Source: SFHK01 sp964554795 (lineage in GTDB: Bacteria; Bacillota; Clostridia; Christensenellales; Aristaeellaceae). Taken from it: a stretch of 64,000 bases of DNA. This document shows positions 17,332 to 25,916 of the stretch, one piece after another. Positions within the stretch are counted from its first letter, which is position 1; the number at the start of each line of letters is the position of its first letter. Made by a program: the position numbers and the translations under genes. The stretch spans positions 7,541 through 71,540 of the forward strand of contig CAZKQB010000012.1 in assembly GCA_964554795.1 (NCBI GenBank), read 5' to 3'. The notes under the pieces were generated by a model that saw nothing but the letters and a program-made list of their open reading frames with translations, did no database searches and was not told the origin of the DNA.

Positions 17332-18465
17332 ATGAAAAAGCGAATCTTCGCGCTGTTCCTGGCGCTCGCACTGCTTCTTTCCAGCATCGCACTCGGTGAA
17401 AAGGAATCTTTCACCATTTCCACTCAGGAGTACCTTGTGCCCAATCCAGTGAATCTCTGGCAGACGCTGGGAGATCAGGCGCGTTTTGAGTTGATCGAGC
17501 ATGGCGAAATGAACGCAGGCAATCTGCGTGGCAACGCCTACACCATCCGTTATACCGGTAATGACGGCGACTTCGCAGACAAGGTAGAGAGATCGCCATA
17601 TGTGCTCATTCACACGCAGTATGTCAGTCTTGAAAAGAAGCTGGGCATTCAAATTGAGAACAAAACCGTTTCTGTGAACGACACGGATGCAGAGCTGTAT
17701 ACCTACCCGAATGGCGGTCGGGTACTATACGCCGCCTTCCTCCCCAACACGGAGCCGTTGATGCTCATTGAGCGCGACTGCGGACTTATACTGGATGAGG
17801 CCGTTGGAATGGAAAATGATTACTCCCTCGCTCCTTCCCCGACCGCGCCCGCTGCGACTCCCACTCCGAAGCCCACGCAGAAGCCTAAGGCTTATCCGCC
17901 CGCGTTCGGAAAGAGCGGCTCAATCGGCTTTATGGGAAGCACCTTAGTAACCTATAATTATTACGGCACCTCTTCAGACGTAGCCGAATACATTACTGCT
18001 CTCGTCGACGCCGGCTATCAAATGACGGAGTCGAAGACCGATTATTCCACCATCACCATGATGTTCCGCAACGACGAGGAAGACATCGAGTTGGAGATTG
18101 TGCAGATACTCTCTTCCTTCAGCAGCAGTTCCACCATTTTGATCACATATTATTATGTCTGTCCGGATGGTGATATTGTTGACGGGAAAATCGTCAAGAA
18201 GACCTCTGGCTCCTCTTCCTCTGAATTTACCGGGACGTCGGTGACGAAGGCCACCTCTTCACCCACGGCAAAGCCAACATCCAGAGCATCGGTTATCGTT
18301 GCGCCCAACGCCTCTTCACGCTGCAGTTATTGCAATGACAGGAAAATCTGCCCTGTCTGCAATGGCCGAAGAAGATATTACGTATCCGGCTACGGCGTTG
18401 GGCAAGGCAGCTACGTAAATTGTGCCGGCTGCGACGGCACCGGACGCTGCTCCTACTGCAAGTAG
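17332..18465 (+). CDS. Secreted protein with DnaJ-type cysteine-rich C-terminus
   Basis: The 377-residue protein has a signal peptide (residues 1-21, cleavage near ALG-EK), an unrecognised domain (24-165), a Pro/Thr linker (168-187), a second small alpha/beta domain (190-280), a Ser/Thr-rich linker and a tail with four Cys pairs at 331/334, 340/343, 364/367 and 373/376, ending at the last pair. The CxxCxGxG-like tail recalls the DnaJ zinc finger. GGAGG at 17321 supports the ATG at 17332 over the longer frame from 17236. It lies 49 bp after the two-TM gene and ends at a terminator, so it closes the operon. Confidence 0.75.
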   Translation: MKKRIFALFLALALLLSSIALGEKESFTISTQEYLVPNPVNLWQTLGDQARFELIEHGEMNAGNLRGNAYTIRYTGNDGDFADKVERSPYVLIHTQYVSLEKKLGIQIENKTVSVNDTDAELYTYPNGGRVLYAAFLPNTEPLMLIERDCGLILDEAVGMENDYSLAPSPTAPAATPTPKPTQKPKAYPPAFGKSGSIGFMGSTLVTYNYYGTSSDVAEYITALVDAGYQMTESKTDYSTITMMFRNDEEDIELEIVQILSSFSSSSTILITYYYVCPDGDIVDGKIVKKTSGSSSSEFTGTSVTKATSSPTAKPTSRASVIVAPNASSRCSYCNDRKICPVCNGRRRYYVSGYGVGQGSYVNCAGCDGTGRCSYCK

Positions 18466-18480
18466 GAGCGTTTCCCAAAA

Positions 18481-18507
18481 GGGTTCCCGAGGCGGGAGCC
18501 CCTTTTT
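18481..18507 (+). terminator. Rho-independent terminator of the zinc-motif operon
   Basis: Arms GGGTTCCCG and CGGGAGCCC (one G-U pair) around AGG, then CTTTTT. It begins 15 bp after the preceding stop codon. Confidence 0.9.
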
Positions 18508-18568
18508 CATTGAGCCGACCAAAACCATTGATGCAGCTTGTCCAAAGGTCTTTTGCCAGGCGGATGAA

Positions 18569-18681
18569 CGAGGGAGCAAGCTTCCGTCCCGGCCATACCT
18601 CCCAGAGGCGCGGCGATTAAATTTACAGTTTGACCGTCTGCGGTCAGCCGATAGGCCGACTTGAAATTCCTTCGGGATTTC
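18569..18681 (+). repeat. Dispersed hairpin-rich element, copy 1
   Basis: About 110 bp that align with 63691-63793. The shared core is AATTTACA-N-TT followed by hairpin GACCG-TCTG-CGGTC (18632-18645), hairpin GCC-GATA-GGC (18647-18656) and hairpin GAAATTCC-TTCG-GGATTTC (18663-18681). Sequence differs between the copies while the stems persist. No ORF explains it. The following interval to 18883 shows no gene. Confidence 0.7.
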
Positions 18682-18883
18682 ATCCTCTTTTGCCTGAATT
18701 CTTCGAATTTCGGCCGCAAAATCCGCATGTAAGCGATCTTCTCTCCGGAAAATGAGAATTTCCTCCTTGAAAATCGTGCAGCCCCACCTTATGCGCCGCT
18801 GGGTTCGATAGGAATTTGAGCGAGTTTTGGCCCTCTTGTGCTCTCCTGCAGGCTTTTTGACATGCTGACCATTGATATTTCCA

Positions 18884-18912
18884 TTGCCAATTTACAGGAA
18901 ATGTGCTATAGT
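18884..18912 (+). promoter_or_regulatory. Sigma-A promoter of the LRR surface-protein gene
   Basis: TTGCCA, a 17-bp spacer and TATAGT with TGC extension. The leader to the start at 19014 is about 95 nt. Confidence 0.65.
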
Positions 18913-19013
18913 GCAATTGGAAGGATTTATAAAACCGTCTCCGTTTTGCAACCGTACATCAAATGAACCTACCGCCGCCAAAGGTGTCGGCGCAAAAGAA
19001 AGGGAATGCCGTC

Positions 19014-22000
19014 ATGCGTAAATCAGGCTTCCACTGGTTTTATACGTTGCTCTGCCTGCTTGCTCTGCTGCTTTTATTTGGGCTGGTCTGTGCAAGTGCC
19101 GAGGAATCAAACACGATCTCGAATGAAGAGTTCATCAAGCAATACGGGTTTCCCGAGACCATTCAGGTACACGAAACCCAGTTTGCAGCGGACGTTTCGA
19201 ATATCGAGGTACTCGATGCAAATTTCGCCCTGCAATCAGCCGTAGCCATAGACAGCGGAAAGACCGTCGCGTTCAACGGGAAATATCGTCTCAGCAACAA
19301 TATAACGGCCGGTATTGATATCAGCATTACCTTCCGCGAAATGATCCTTGAGATCGACAGCTATGTTCCTTTTCATATAAAGGAATTCTATCTGAGCGTG
19401 GATTCGGATTATCTGTTTTCCCTTTCGCTGAATGCAGAAAAAGAAATGTCAGGCGAAATAACATCGGAAGACGGAAAAACGGTACTGGACAAGGAGCTGG
19501 TTCGAGTTCCCGTGTTTACAGCTTCCGGTCTGGTGCTTTATTGCACGGTTTCCGCAAAGCTCGATGCCGCAGGTAATCTTGAACTCACACTGAGTTATAC
19601 CGACACAAATTTCAAGATTTCCTATCAGGATGAGAAATGGAACGGCGCCCGGACAAATGGAACGCCTTCGGTGCAGGTCAATGTCGGCGGCACGCTTGGT
19701 GCAGATCTGGGCTTGAATTTTGCAGTTGGTCTGGCTGCCGTCAACAAATATGATCTGATCAAGGTATCTGCAATTCTCCGCGCAGAAACCTCCCTATCGA
19801 AGGCCTACGATCCAGACGTTCCCAAATCGCTTCTATGCAGCGACGTCGAACTGATCGCAAGCATGTATATGCAGGCGCAGGCAGGCCTGCTGCCGAGAGG
19901 TGAAAACAAGTTCAAGTTTTCCTACGCCCTTTCCTGGCAAAGCCCAAGGGCAGCGTTGTTTGAGAAGAATTTTCATTTTGAAGGAATGAAGCCCGTTCCT
20001 GAATGCACCTGCCGGATTACGTGCATCAACGTATATCTGGAGGAGGGCGTACTGTACGATATGCTTATGAAGGCGCCGGGAAGCGTGCTGACCGCCGACG
20101 AGCTTCCGAAACTGACGAAGACCGGAAAGACCCTCTCCGGATGGCAGGTTACAGACACGACCGGAGAGATGGTTTCGGAAGCCCTGCCCGTTTCCGTAGG
20201 CGATACGGAGCTGAACTGCACGGCACAATGGATGGACGAGAATTCCGAAACCTTCACGCTTCCGGCGGAGTTTGAAACGGACTTTGTTGAAAATCTGACG
20301 GCACCATACTACTATAATGGAACAGGATCTCCGAGCACCATATACGTTCTGGGCGGCGAAATGAACGGAACGACCCTGCGCTGCTCTATCCCCGACGATT
20401 CCATGTACGAGGATCGAGACAAAATTCACGTTGCGATTGAAAAAGCTGGAACGCAGGTCAAGAGCATCGTATTCGGACCAGGCTTTATGAGCTTCAACGG
20501 CGCAGTTTACTGCTATTCGCTGGAAAGCCTGTATTTTGATGATTCAATGTCGTACACGGGTTACAATAATAATAACCCGCGCCTGACGCACGTGCATCTG
20601 CCTGCGAACATAAATCACTCGCCCTATTTTGCGAATTGCTATTCCCTGCAGCAGATCAATCTGCCCGGAGGTATACCAAAAATCCAGGAAAAAGCCTTTT
20701 ATGCTTGCCGGTCACTTTCCGATGTCGCGCTTCCGGAGGGTATCTCCTCCATTGATGCAAGTGCATTCTGGGGCTGCCGATCCCTGACCCACATCGATAT
20801 TCCGGATTCCGTAACGGAAATCGGCTGGAACGCGTTCAGCGAATGTACATCCCTGCGCACGGTTCGTTTCCCGTCGGGCCTCAGCAAGCTTTCTTCCGGC
20901 GTGCTCTACAACACGCAGCTGGAAACGCTGGATCTGCATGTGACGGGCGATCTGACGATTGAATATCAGGGGGCATCGTGCCTTCGGAGCATCAACATCA
21001 GCGGTAAGAATATCACGCTAAGCGGAAAGGCGTTTTCAGACAGCACCGCGCTTCAGTCGCTGACAATTACCGGCGATACCATTCGCATCACCGGCGATAT
21101 GTTCCGCAATTTTCCATACCTAACGACCGTTTCGCTCAGCGCGAACGAAATTTATCTGGAGGACAGTCTTTTCGAAAATTGCCTGCAGCTTCGGAATCTG
21201 ACGATTTCCGACTGCTCGGCGCTCTATCTGGGAAGCCACGTATTCTCCGGCTGCACGAGCCTTGCTCACTTTGATTACACAGGCGACGTGTATGCGCTAA
21301 GCAGCAATGCCACTCTGAACAGTCCGTTCAGTGAAACCGCAATCGACCGTCTGTCGCTCAGGCTGAACGTCGCCGGATTGACAATTCGGAATATGCCTTG
21401 CCTGACGGAGCTTACGCTGACGGGCAGCATTGGAACGCTGACCGTTTCCAATGACGATGCCCTTACAGCGCTTCATCTCCCGTCCAACCTGCAGGAAATC
21501 GCCGCCATCTGCGAAAATACCGCGCTGGAAACGCTAACCATACCGGAAAACGTGACCCTCGCAGAAAACGCGCTTTCGGAAAATCCACTTCTGCAGACGG
21601 TGTATCTGCCAGAATCGCTAACGACACTGCCGACCTACCTGTTCAAGAACTGCACGTCTTTGCGCAGCGTCAGATTCTCTTCCAGACTGGAGCGCATCAA
21701 TCATGGCGCGTTTTACGGATGCGCGCAGCTGACCGAGCTTCGTTTGCCGGATACGCTTCAGCGTGTGGACGATATCGCGTTTGCAAACTGCGTCTCACTG
21801 ACGGAGCTTACGATTCCCGCTTCCGTTACCGTTTTCGGCAGCGGCGCGCTTGACGGCTGTACCAATCTGAAAACGGTGTATGTGCAGTCGGCAGAGGCCT
21901 TTGTCTTCTTCAGTCATGACTTCCTCTCGGATAATGTGATCTATTGTCCTAAGGACAGCGCAACATGGAGCGTGACGGAATATACGCGCGCCGCTTCGGA

Positions 22001-23309
22001 CGCGCCCGTCTACACGCTGCGCCTACATTGGAACGACGGACGCGCGGACACCGTGAAACTGCGCACAGCGGGAGACACACTGTATGCGCCCTCGCTGCCC
22101 ACTTTGAATCTTCGAGACGAAGACCATCTTTGCTGGTTCAGCAACCCTGATTGCACGCAGCAAGCGGCTTTCCCCGAAACGATGCCAAGCGGCGATCTGG
22201 ATCTGTATCTGGGCTATGCGTATCAGACCACAACAAGCGATTACGTGGACTGGAACCGGCTGGAGGGCAATTACGATTGGGATGAAATCGATCCAGCTAC
22301 CGGAAACTGGCGAAAGGTTCCGAAGCTGATTTCCTACAATGCGGAACAGGAGTTTTTCCATATTCCGGATCAATTTGAAATCATGTATGCAAACGCCATT
22401 CATCAGGGCGTTCGATATGTAAAAATCGGCGCAAGCATGCGCAATATTGATCCCGCTGCATTCGACTCTGCCGTTGATCTGGAATATATCGACGTTGATC
22501 CCGCGAACACGTGCTATTATGCGCGCAACGGCGTGCTCTACAGCGTGGATGGCACGTTGGTAATCTATCCCTGCAAGCGGCCGGGTATGGAATTCAGTAT
22601 TCCTGAGGGCGTACGCGCCATTGCACAGAACGCATTTTCCTTGCCCGAGGGCGTTGAATCGGAATTGCTCAGCCTGTACCTGCCGGACAGCGTAAACCGG
22701 ATCGCCGCCGGCGCGTTCTCCGGTCGAGCTCAGCCCTTTGCGGTATATACGAACAATACGGCGATTTCTTCGGCAGTCGCGCAGGAGGGCGTGTATTGCA
22801 ACCCCACCGTTCTGGCACTGGTCAGCGATGGCGAGCTGCTGGATATGTACATCGTCTCCGCAGGACTTCCGCTGCCCGAGCTGAAAACACCCGAAAGGGA
22901 TGGATTGCAATTCGCAGGCTGGCGTCTGGAGGATGACGATACCCTGCTTGATCTGAACGGGGTGACCGTGCCATCCGGCGGCCTGATCCTCTGCGCCGAA
23001 TGGCGCACAGCTCTGACCTGGGAGCTCATGCTTCCCGGCAGTCTACGCGTAATCGAATCGGAAGCATTCGAAGGCAATGCAATGGTCAGTGTGCACTGTC
23101 CGGAGGGAACCGTCGAAATCCAGAGCCGCGCGTTTGCTGATTGCGAACAGCTTCGCGATATCTATCTGCCCGCCAGCGTGCAGCGCATCGCGGAGGACGC
23201 ATTCTCCGGCACCGAAAATCTGACCATCCATACCACGGAGGGCAGCACAGCGGCTGCCTGGGCGCAGATGCACGGCTACGCCATTCAGATCGAGCCGATG
23301 ACAATGTAG
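19014..23309 (+). CDS. Large BspA-type leucine-rich-repeat (LRR_5) surface protein
   Basis: The 1431-residue secreted protein starts with a signal peptide (RKSGFHWFYTLLCLLALLLL, cleavage near CASA-EE). Residues about 30-330 form a beta-rich region of no recognised family. A Listeria/Bacteroides-type beta repeat follows (KTGKTLSGWQV, about 375), then a long run of LRR_5 units such as IQEKAFYACRSLSDVALPEG and ITEL-type repeats to about 985. Two more beta-repeat units and further LRRs end at STAAAWAQMHGYAIQIE. No LPXTG or membrane anchor is present. These proteins usually bind host or cell surfaces. AAAGGGA supports the ATG at 19014. Confidence 0.88.
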   Translation: MRKSGFHWFYTLLCLLALLLLFGLVCASAEESNTISNEEFIKQYGFPETIQVHETQFAADVSNIEVLDANFALQSAVAIDSGKTVAFNGKYRLSNNITAGIDISITFREMILEIDSYVPFHIKEFYLSVDSDYLFSLSLNAEKEMSGEITSEDGKTVLDKELVRVPVFTASGLVLYCTVSAKLDAAGNLELTLSYTDTNFKISYQDEKWNGARTNGTPSVQVNVGGTLGADLGLNFAVGLAAVNKYDLIKVSAILRAETSLSKAYDPDVPKSLLCSDVELIASMYMQAQAGLLPRGENKFKFSYALSWQSPRAALFEKNFHFEGMKPVPECTCRITCINVYLEEGVLYDMLMKAPGSVLTADELPKLTKTGKTLSGWQVTDTTGEMVSEALPVSVGDTELNCTAQWMDENSETFTLPAEFETDFVENLTAPYYYNGTGSPSTIYVLGGEMNGTTLRCSIPDDSMYEDRDKIHVAIEKAGTQVKSIVFGPGFMSFNGAVYCYSLESLYFDDSMSYTGYNNNNPRLTHVHLPANINHSPYFANCYSLQQINLPGGIPKIQEKAFYACRSLSDVALPEGISSIDASAFWGCRSLTHIDIPDSVTEIGWNAFSECTSLRTVRFPSGLSKLSSGVLYNTQLETLDLHVTGDLTIEYQGASCLRSINISGKNITLSGKAFSDSTALQSLTITGDTIRITGDMFRNFPYLTTVSLSANEIYLEDSLFENCLQLRNLTISDCSALYLGSHVFSGCTSLAHFDYTGDVYALSSNATLNSPFSETAIDRLSLRLNVAGLTIRNMPCLTELTLTGSIGTLTVSNDDALTALHLPSNLQEIAAICENTALETLTIPENVTLAENALSENPLLQTVYLPESLTTLPTYLFKNCTSLRSVRFSSRLERINHGAFYGCAQLTELRLPDTLQRVDDIAFANCVSLTELTIPASVTVFGSGALDGCTNLKTVYVQSAEAFVFFSHDFLSDNVIYCPKDSATWSVTEYTRAASDAPVYTLRLHWNDGRADTVKLRTAGDTLYAPSLPTLNLRDEDHLCWFSNPDCTQQAAFPETMPSGDLDLYLGYAYQTTTSDYVDWNRLEGNYDWDEIDPATGNWRKVPKLISYNAEQEFFHIPDQFEIMYANAIHQGVRYVKIGASMRNIDPAAFDSAVDLEYIDVDPANTCYYARNGVLYSVDGTLVIYPCKRPGMEFSIPEGVRAIAQNAFSLPEGVESELLSLYLPDSVNRIAAGAFSGRAQPFAVYTNNTAISSAVAQEGVYCNPTVLALVSDGELLDMYIVSAGLPLPELKTPERDGLQFAGWRLEDDDTLLDLNGVTVPSGGLILCAEWRTALTWELMLPGSLRVIESEAFEGNAMVSVHCPEGTVEIQSRAFADCEQLRDIYLPASVQRIAEDAFSGTENLTIHTTEGSTAAAWAQMHGYAIQIEPMTM

Positions 23310-23333
23310 CCTGATCAATTTTCCTGTCTGTGC

Positions 23334-23362
23334 TTGATTGTAAGACGGAAATCGTTTATAAT
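23334..23362 (+). promoter_or_regulatory. Sigma-A promoter of the DapA/NanA-family gene
   Basis: TTGATT, a 17-bp spacer and consensus TATAAT. It starts 24 bp after the LRR stop, so the aldolase gene has its own transcript. Confidence 0.8.
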
Positions 23363-23404
23363 AGGAAGACGAATGCAGGAAACGGGCAGAAAAGAGGAAT
23401 ACGC

Positions 23405-24295
23405 ATGAACAACAAACGATTTCGCGGCATAATGCCTGCTCTGTTCACCCCGATTACGAACGACAACGAACTGAAGGCAGACGAAACCCGCGCACTTTTG
23501 GAAAAGGAGCTCGCCACAGGTGTTCACGGATTCTACCTGTGCGGCGCAACCGGCGAGGGGCCACTGCTTCCCGAAAAGACGCGCATGCGCATGGCCGAGG
23601 TCGCGAAGGAACAGGTCGGCGGGCGCACGGTACTGATCGACCACGTGGGCGCGTGTGACGTGAAGAGCGCCATCCGCCTCGCGCAGCATGCCGAAGAGGT
23701 TGGCATGGACGCCATTTCCTCCGTTCCGCCTACGTTTTTCGTGAACTACGATGAGGATGCCGTATTCCGCTATTACAAGCAGCTTTCCGAAAGCTGCCGC
23801 CTTCCCCTGCTCGTATATGCCAACGCTATGTTTAAGCAGGGCGACATTGTGAAGTTTATCGAGCGCGTGATGCAGCTGCCCACGGTCATCGGCCTCAAGT
23901 TTACACGGTTCAACTACTATGAGATGCATCGAATCGCAGAGTTAAACGGCGGAGACATCAACGTAATTAATGGGCCGGACGAAATGCTGGTCTGCGGTCT
24001 GACGATGGGCGCAGACGGCGGCATCGGCTCCACCTACAACATGATGGCCCCTGCCTTTGTGAGCCTGTACAGCGCCTTCACCGAAGGGCGGTTTGAGGAT
24101 GCGCGCCAGCTTCAGTTCCGCATCAATCGGTGCATCGAGATCCTGCTGCGCCACGACGGCTGTATGAAGCAGGTGCTGTCCGAAGGCGGCATCGACGTGG
24201 GTAGACCCGCATTCCCCGGCCGCGTGTACACGCAGGAAGAAATGCGTAAAATCATGGACGAGTTGAACCGCGCCGGCTATCAGGAGCTCACCTGA
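23405..24295 (+). CDS. DHDPS/N-acetylneuraminate lyase family aldolase
   Basis: The 296-residue class I aldolase has a TIM barrel with GATGEGPLLP (residues about 47-56), a tyrosine region PPTFFVNYDEDAVF and the Schiff-base lysine in GLKFTRFNYYEMHRI (about residue 165). GLKFT followed by an aromatic residue is more like N-acetylneuraminate lyase than DapA, but other keto-acid lyases of the family fit too. No nan genes are adjacent, so the substrate is uncertain. Start 23405 has AGAGGAA upstream; the frame continues back to 23330 without a ribosome binding site. Confidence 0.8.
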   Translation: MNNKRFRGIMPALFTPITNDNELKADETRALLEKELATGVHGFYLCGATGEGPLLPEKTRMRMAEVAKEQVGGRTVLIDHVGACDVKSAIRLAQHAEEVGMDAISSVPPTFFVNYDEDAVFRYYKQLSESCRLPLLVYANAMFKQGDIVKFIERVMQLPTVIGLKFTRFNYYEMHRIAELNGGDINVINGPDEMLVCGLTMGADGGIGSTYNMMAPAFVSLYSAFTEGRFEDARQLQFRINRCIEILLRHDGCMKQVLSEGGIDVGRPAFPGRVYTQEEMRKIMDELNRAGYQELT

Positions 24296-24308
24296 TGCGG
24301 AATTTCCC

Positions 24309-24337
24309 TTGACATTGGCAATGAAATTCTATAAAAT
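24309..24337 (+). promoter_or_regulatory. Strong sigma-A promoter of the frr-polC cluster
   Basis: Consensus TTGACA and TAAAAT with a 17-bp spacer; the leader of about 35 nt ends with AGGAGGTG before the frr ATG. Confidence 0.85.
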
Positions 24338-24377
24338 AGTATTCGATGATCTGAAATGATATCCAGGAGGTGTCCAT

Positions 24378-24935
24378 ATGTGTAAGGAGAAAATCGAAGA
24401 GGCAAAATCCAAGATGGAGAAAACGCTGGTTGCGCTGAAGAAGGATTTTTCGACGCTGCGCGCCGGTCGTGCGAATCCCCAGATTCTGGACAAGATCACC
24501 GTTGATTACTACGGAACGCCCACCCCGCTGAGCGGCGTAGCCAATATTTCCTCTCCCGAACCGCGCATGCTCGTCATTTCCCCCTGGGAAGCGAAGATGA
24601 TCGGCCCCATCGAGAAGGAAATTCAGAAGTCCGATCTTGGCATCAATCCCTCCAACGACGGCCGCGTGATTCGTTTGGTCGTGCCGGAGCTCACTGAAGA
24701 ACGCCGCAAGGAGCTGTGCAAGCAGGTCAAAAAGGCTTCCGAGGAAAGCAAGGTCGCCATGCGCAACGTGCGCCGCGACACGATGGACGCGTTCAAAAAG
24801 ATGAAGAAGGATTCTGTGATTACCGAGGACGAGCAGAAGACCGCCGAAACCCAGCTGCAGAAGGTTGTGGACGAGGCCATCAAGAACGTGGACAAGATCG
24901 CCGCCGAGAAAGAGAAAGAGATCATGGCTGTATGA
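24378..24935 (+). CDS. frr: Ribosome recycling factor
   Basis: The 185-residue protein is full length for RRF. It contains the family run FSTLRAGRANPQILDKI, VDYYGTPTPLSGVANI and the hinge-region KKASEESKVAMRNVRRD, with the final long helix EDEQKTAETQLQKVVD. RRF and EF-G split the post-termination ribosome. It opens the frr-uppS-dxr-rseP-ispG-polC cluster and overlaps the following small ORF by 4 bp (ATGA). Confidence 0.98.
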   Translation: MCKEKIEEAKSKMEKTLVALKKDFSTLRAGRANPQILDKITVDYYGTPTPLSGVANISSPEPRMLVISPWEAKMIGPIEKEIQKSDLGINPSNDGRVIRLVVPELTEERRKELCKQVKKASEESKVAMRNVRRDTMDAFKKMKKDSVITEDEQKTAETQLQKVVDEAIKNVDKIAAEKEKEIMAV

Positions 24936-25144
24936 CGCATTCGGTTCTGGGTCTGCCGCTGGAGGATGCCCTCGCGGCACTTGCTGCGGATTCCCAACAA
25001 ATTGCAATTACGGAAATCAGCGCGCCGCGGGGAGAAGCACCCCGCGGCACGTTGCGCGTAGTAGCGCTACGCGACGGTGGGAATACGCTCGTCGTTGCGC
25101 GCTTTCCGGATTCTATCACGGAGGAAGCCATTGAGAAGAATTGA
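24932..25144 (+). CDS. Small 70-residue conserved-looking protein between frr and uppS
   Basis: The ORF starts in an ATGA overlap with frr and ends 14 bp inside uppS, so it is embedded in coupled translation. The product begins MTHSVLGLPLEDALAAL, has a central ISAPRGEAPRGTLRVVAL and ends VARFPDSITEEAIEKN, suggesting a helix followed by two or three strands. It carries the GGAGG that serves uppS. I do not recognise a family. The overlap pattern and absence of stops favour a real gene, but no function can be given. Confidence 0.6.
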   Translation: MTHSVLGLPLEDALAALAADSQQIAITEISAPRGEAPRGTLRVVALRDGGNTLVVARFPDSITEEAIEKN

Positions 25145-25916
25145 CTGGGCGCATCTGGCGTCTCTTTTAAAGGCCCGCCGATTTTCGCATGAAGAGCCGC
25201 CTTCGCCGGAGAAGCGTCCCCGGCATATCGCATTCATCATGGACGGCAACGGCCGCTGGGCGCTGAGGCGAGGGTTGCCCCGCTCGGCCGGGCATGCCGC
25301 GGGCACGGAGGCGCTGCGCGCCATTATTCGCGCCTGCGATGACCTGAAAATCGAATACATGAGCATCTATGCCTTCTCAACCGAAAACTGGAACCGCCCG
25401 ATGGCGGAGGTTGCCGCGCTGATGGAGCTGATTCTGCGCTATTTTGTCTCCGAAATCGACGAGTTGGACGAAAAGGGCGTACGTATTCGCATCCTTGGCG
25501 ACATGAGCGCATTCCCGGTCGAGCAGCGTCAGGCACTGGAGCAGGCACAGCTTCGCACGGCTCACAACGATGGCTTGAAGCTCAACATTGCCCTGAATTA
25601 CGGCGGTCGTGCCGAACTGGTGCGCGCCGTTCAAAAGCTGGGGGAGCAATGTGCGCATGGCGAAATGCAGCCAGAATCCATCGATTCCGATACCATTTCA
25701 GCGCAGCTGTATACCGCCGGCCAGCCGGACGTAGATCTGCTGATCCGTACCGGCGGCGAGGAACGGCTCTCCAACTTCCTGCTGTGGCAAACGTGGTATG
25801 CCGAAATCATCTTCGATTCCACCTATTGGCCGGACTTCGACCAAGCACGGCTGATTCACGATCTAAACATCTTCGCGTCACGTGACCGGAGATTTGGGCG
25901 GGTGACGCGCACATGA
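25131..25916 (+). CDS. uppS: Isoprenyl transferase (undecaprenyl diphosphate synthase)
   Basis: The 261-residue cis-prenyltransferase makes the C55 carrier lipid for cell wall synthesis. Motifs are IAFIMDGNGRWALRRG (catalytic Asp, about residue 37), AFSTENWNRP, LNIALNYGGRAELVRA and DLLIRTGGEERLSNFLLWQ. No ATG lies before the conserved core. The TTG at 25131 has GGAGG 6 bp upstream, better placed than a GTG at 25077, so TTG is chosen. The usual neighbour cdsA is missing and dxr follows by an ATGA overlap. Confidence 0.93.
   Translation: MRRIDWAHLASLLKARRFSHEEPPSPEKRPRHIAFIMDGNGRWALRRGLPRSAGHAAGTEALRAIIRACDDLKIEYMSIYAFSTENWNRPMAEVAALMELILRYFVSEIDELDEKGVRIRILGDMSAFPVEQRQALEQAQLRTAHNDGLKLNIALNYGGRAELVRAVQKLGEQCAHGEMQPESIDSDTISAQLYTAGQPDVDLLIRTGGEERLSNFLLWQTWYAEIIFDSTYWPDFDQARLIHDLNIFASRDRRFGRVTRT

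Noticed and set aside
22023..22910. 295-codon minus-strand frame inside the LRR gene
   Set aside because: Antisense of repeat codons; no ribosome binding site or homology signal.
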